A stretch of 36,123 bases of DNA from a virus. The notes below the pieces were generated by a model. The model ran no database searches. It saw nothing but the letters and a program-made list of their open reading frames with translations, and had not been told where the DNA came from. The stretch covers positions 1-36,123 of IMG/VR virus record IMGVR_UViG_3300020172_001959. One strand, 5' to 3'. Position 1 is the stretch's first letter; each line of letters begins with the position of its first letter. A program made the position numbers and the translations under genes. Positions 36,053-36,123 of the stretch are shown here, one piece after another.

Positions 36053-36123
36053 GTGAACATATCAAATAAAGATGCTGTGGTGGAAATCACAGGAGACCGA
36101 TATACTGCAATAGAAATTGCCAA
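36053..36123 (+). CDS. Next array gene, partial at the window end (GTG start)
   Basis: A GTG two nt after the previous stop, with GTGGAG as ribosome site, opens MNISNKDAVVEITGDRYTAI and runs off the window. It looks like the N terminus of another array member, but the signature is not visible. Confidence 0.5.
   Translation, partial: MNISNKDAVVEITGDRYTAIEIA

Larger units (their letters stand above)
30219..36123 (+). other. Tandem array of WF-RW small-protein paralogues
   Basis: About 22 genes in one direction with overlapping ends. At least 17 encode a C-terminal domain with a helix (e.g. EIREWCVETFG), one or two strands, then an acidic turn and the final [E/D]-x-x-[T/S/N]-W-F-x-[L/M]-[R/K]-W-[S/A/G]. 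Some members are degenerate (YLLFKIK, TFLTIKF, TLAMIQW). The N-terminal parts differ almost completely. Five genes without the motif are mixed in (32516, 32868, 33480, 33757, 34572). Most joins are ATGA overlaps. The array continues past the window edge. Confidence 0.85.

Noticed and set aside
1-36123. tRNA genes
   Set aside because: I looked for cloverleaf-type stretches with GTTCRANNC boxes in the gaps and found none. The gaps are short and filled with promoters or hairpins. This was by eye only.

Overview
The window is about 36 kb of an AT-rich, tightly packed tailed-phage genome of T4-like myovirus type. I base this on T4-type late promoter boxes (TATAAATA and close variants) in front of most structural genes, a T4/Aeh1-like split nrdA, a set of fibre and internal head proteins of the kind found in T4-like phages of aquatic bacteria, and a fragment of a T4 gp23-type major capsid protein. 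The host is probably an aquatic Gram-negative bacterium: the phage carries a heptose epimerase like HldD, a YqgE protein and a DUF454 protein. The ALAS gene hints at an alphaproteobacterial source, but the host cannot be fixed from this sequence.

Layout. 1-2659 (minus strand): nrdA broken into two genes by a free-standing GIY-YIG homing endonuclease gene. 2668-10687 (mostly minus): a pectate-lyase-fold tailspike, small virion proteins, a PD-(D/E)XK nuclease, an internal head or core-type protein with a striking -1 frameshift signal, and a zinc peptidase. One small early gene lies on the plus strand at 9995. 10779-20282 (minus): the tail-fibre cassette, including a beta-propeller protein, a tail-fibre assembly chaperone and a 1356-residue fibre. 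20320-21516 (plus): 5-aminolevulinate synthase. 21577-25915 (minus): secreted nuclease, DUF454 protein, HNH endonuclease, YqgE protein, peptidoglycan hydrolase, basic internal protein and heptose epimerase. 25922-30088 (minus): a restriction-modification-like locus with a GIY-YIG/SF2 helicase protein and two adenine-methyltransferase-type proteins. 30219-36123 (plus): a polycistronic array of about 22 tiny overlapping genes, at least 17 of which encode diverged paralogues ending in a W-F-x-L/M-R/K-W motif.

Regulation. Two consensus sigma70 promoters (TTGACA-N17-TATAAT) fire divergently from 30121-30190. One drives the array and the other drives the helicase/methyltransferase locus, so both look early. 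Structural genes carry late boxes. Hairpin terminators sit at 4424, 8962 and 10257. Several genes have the promoter box only 4-5 nt from the start codon, which would give leaderless mRNAs.

The most unusual elements are the WF-RW paralogue array, including one member fused to a capsid-protein segment and a relic of a deleted member, and the A-AAA-AAG frameshift site that joins a 313-residue protein to a 120-residue extension with no start codon of its own. No stretch longer than 300 bases lacks a gene. The longest gaps (2577-2667, 27642-27790 and 30089-30218) hold promoters and hairpins. I found no tRNA, rRNA or CRISPR array.
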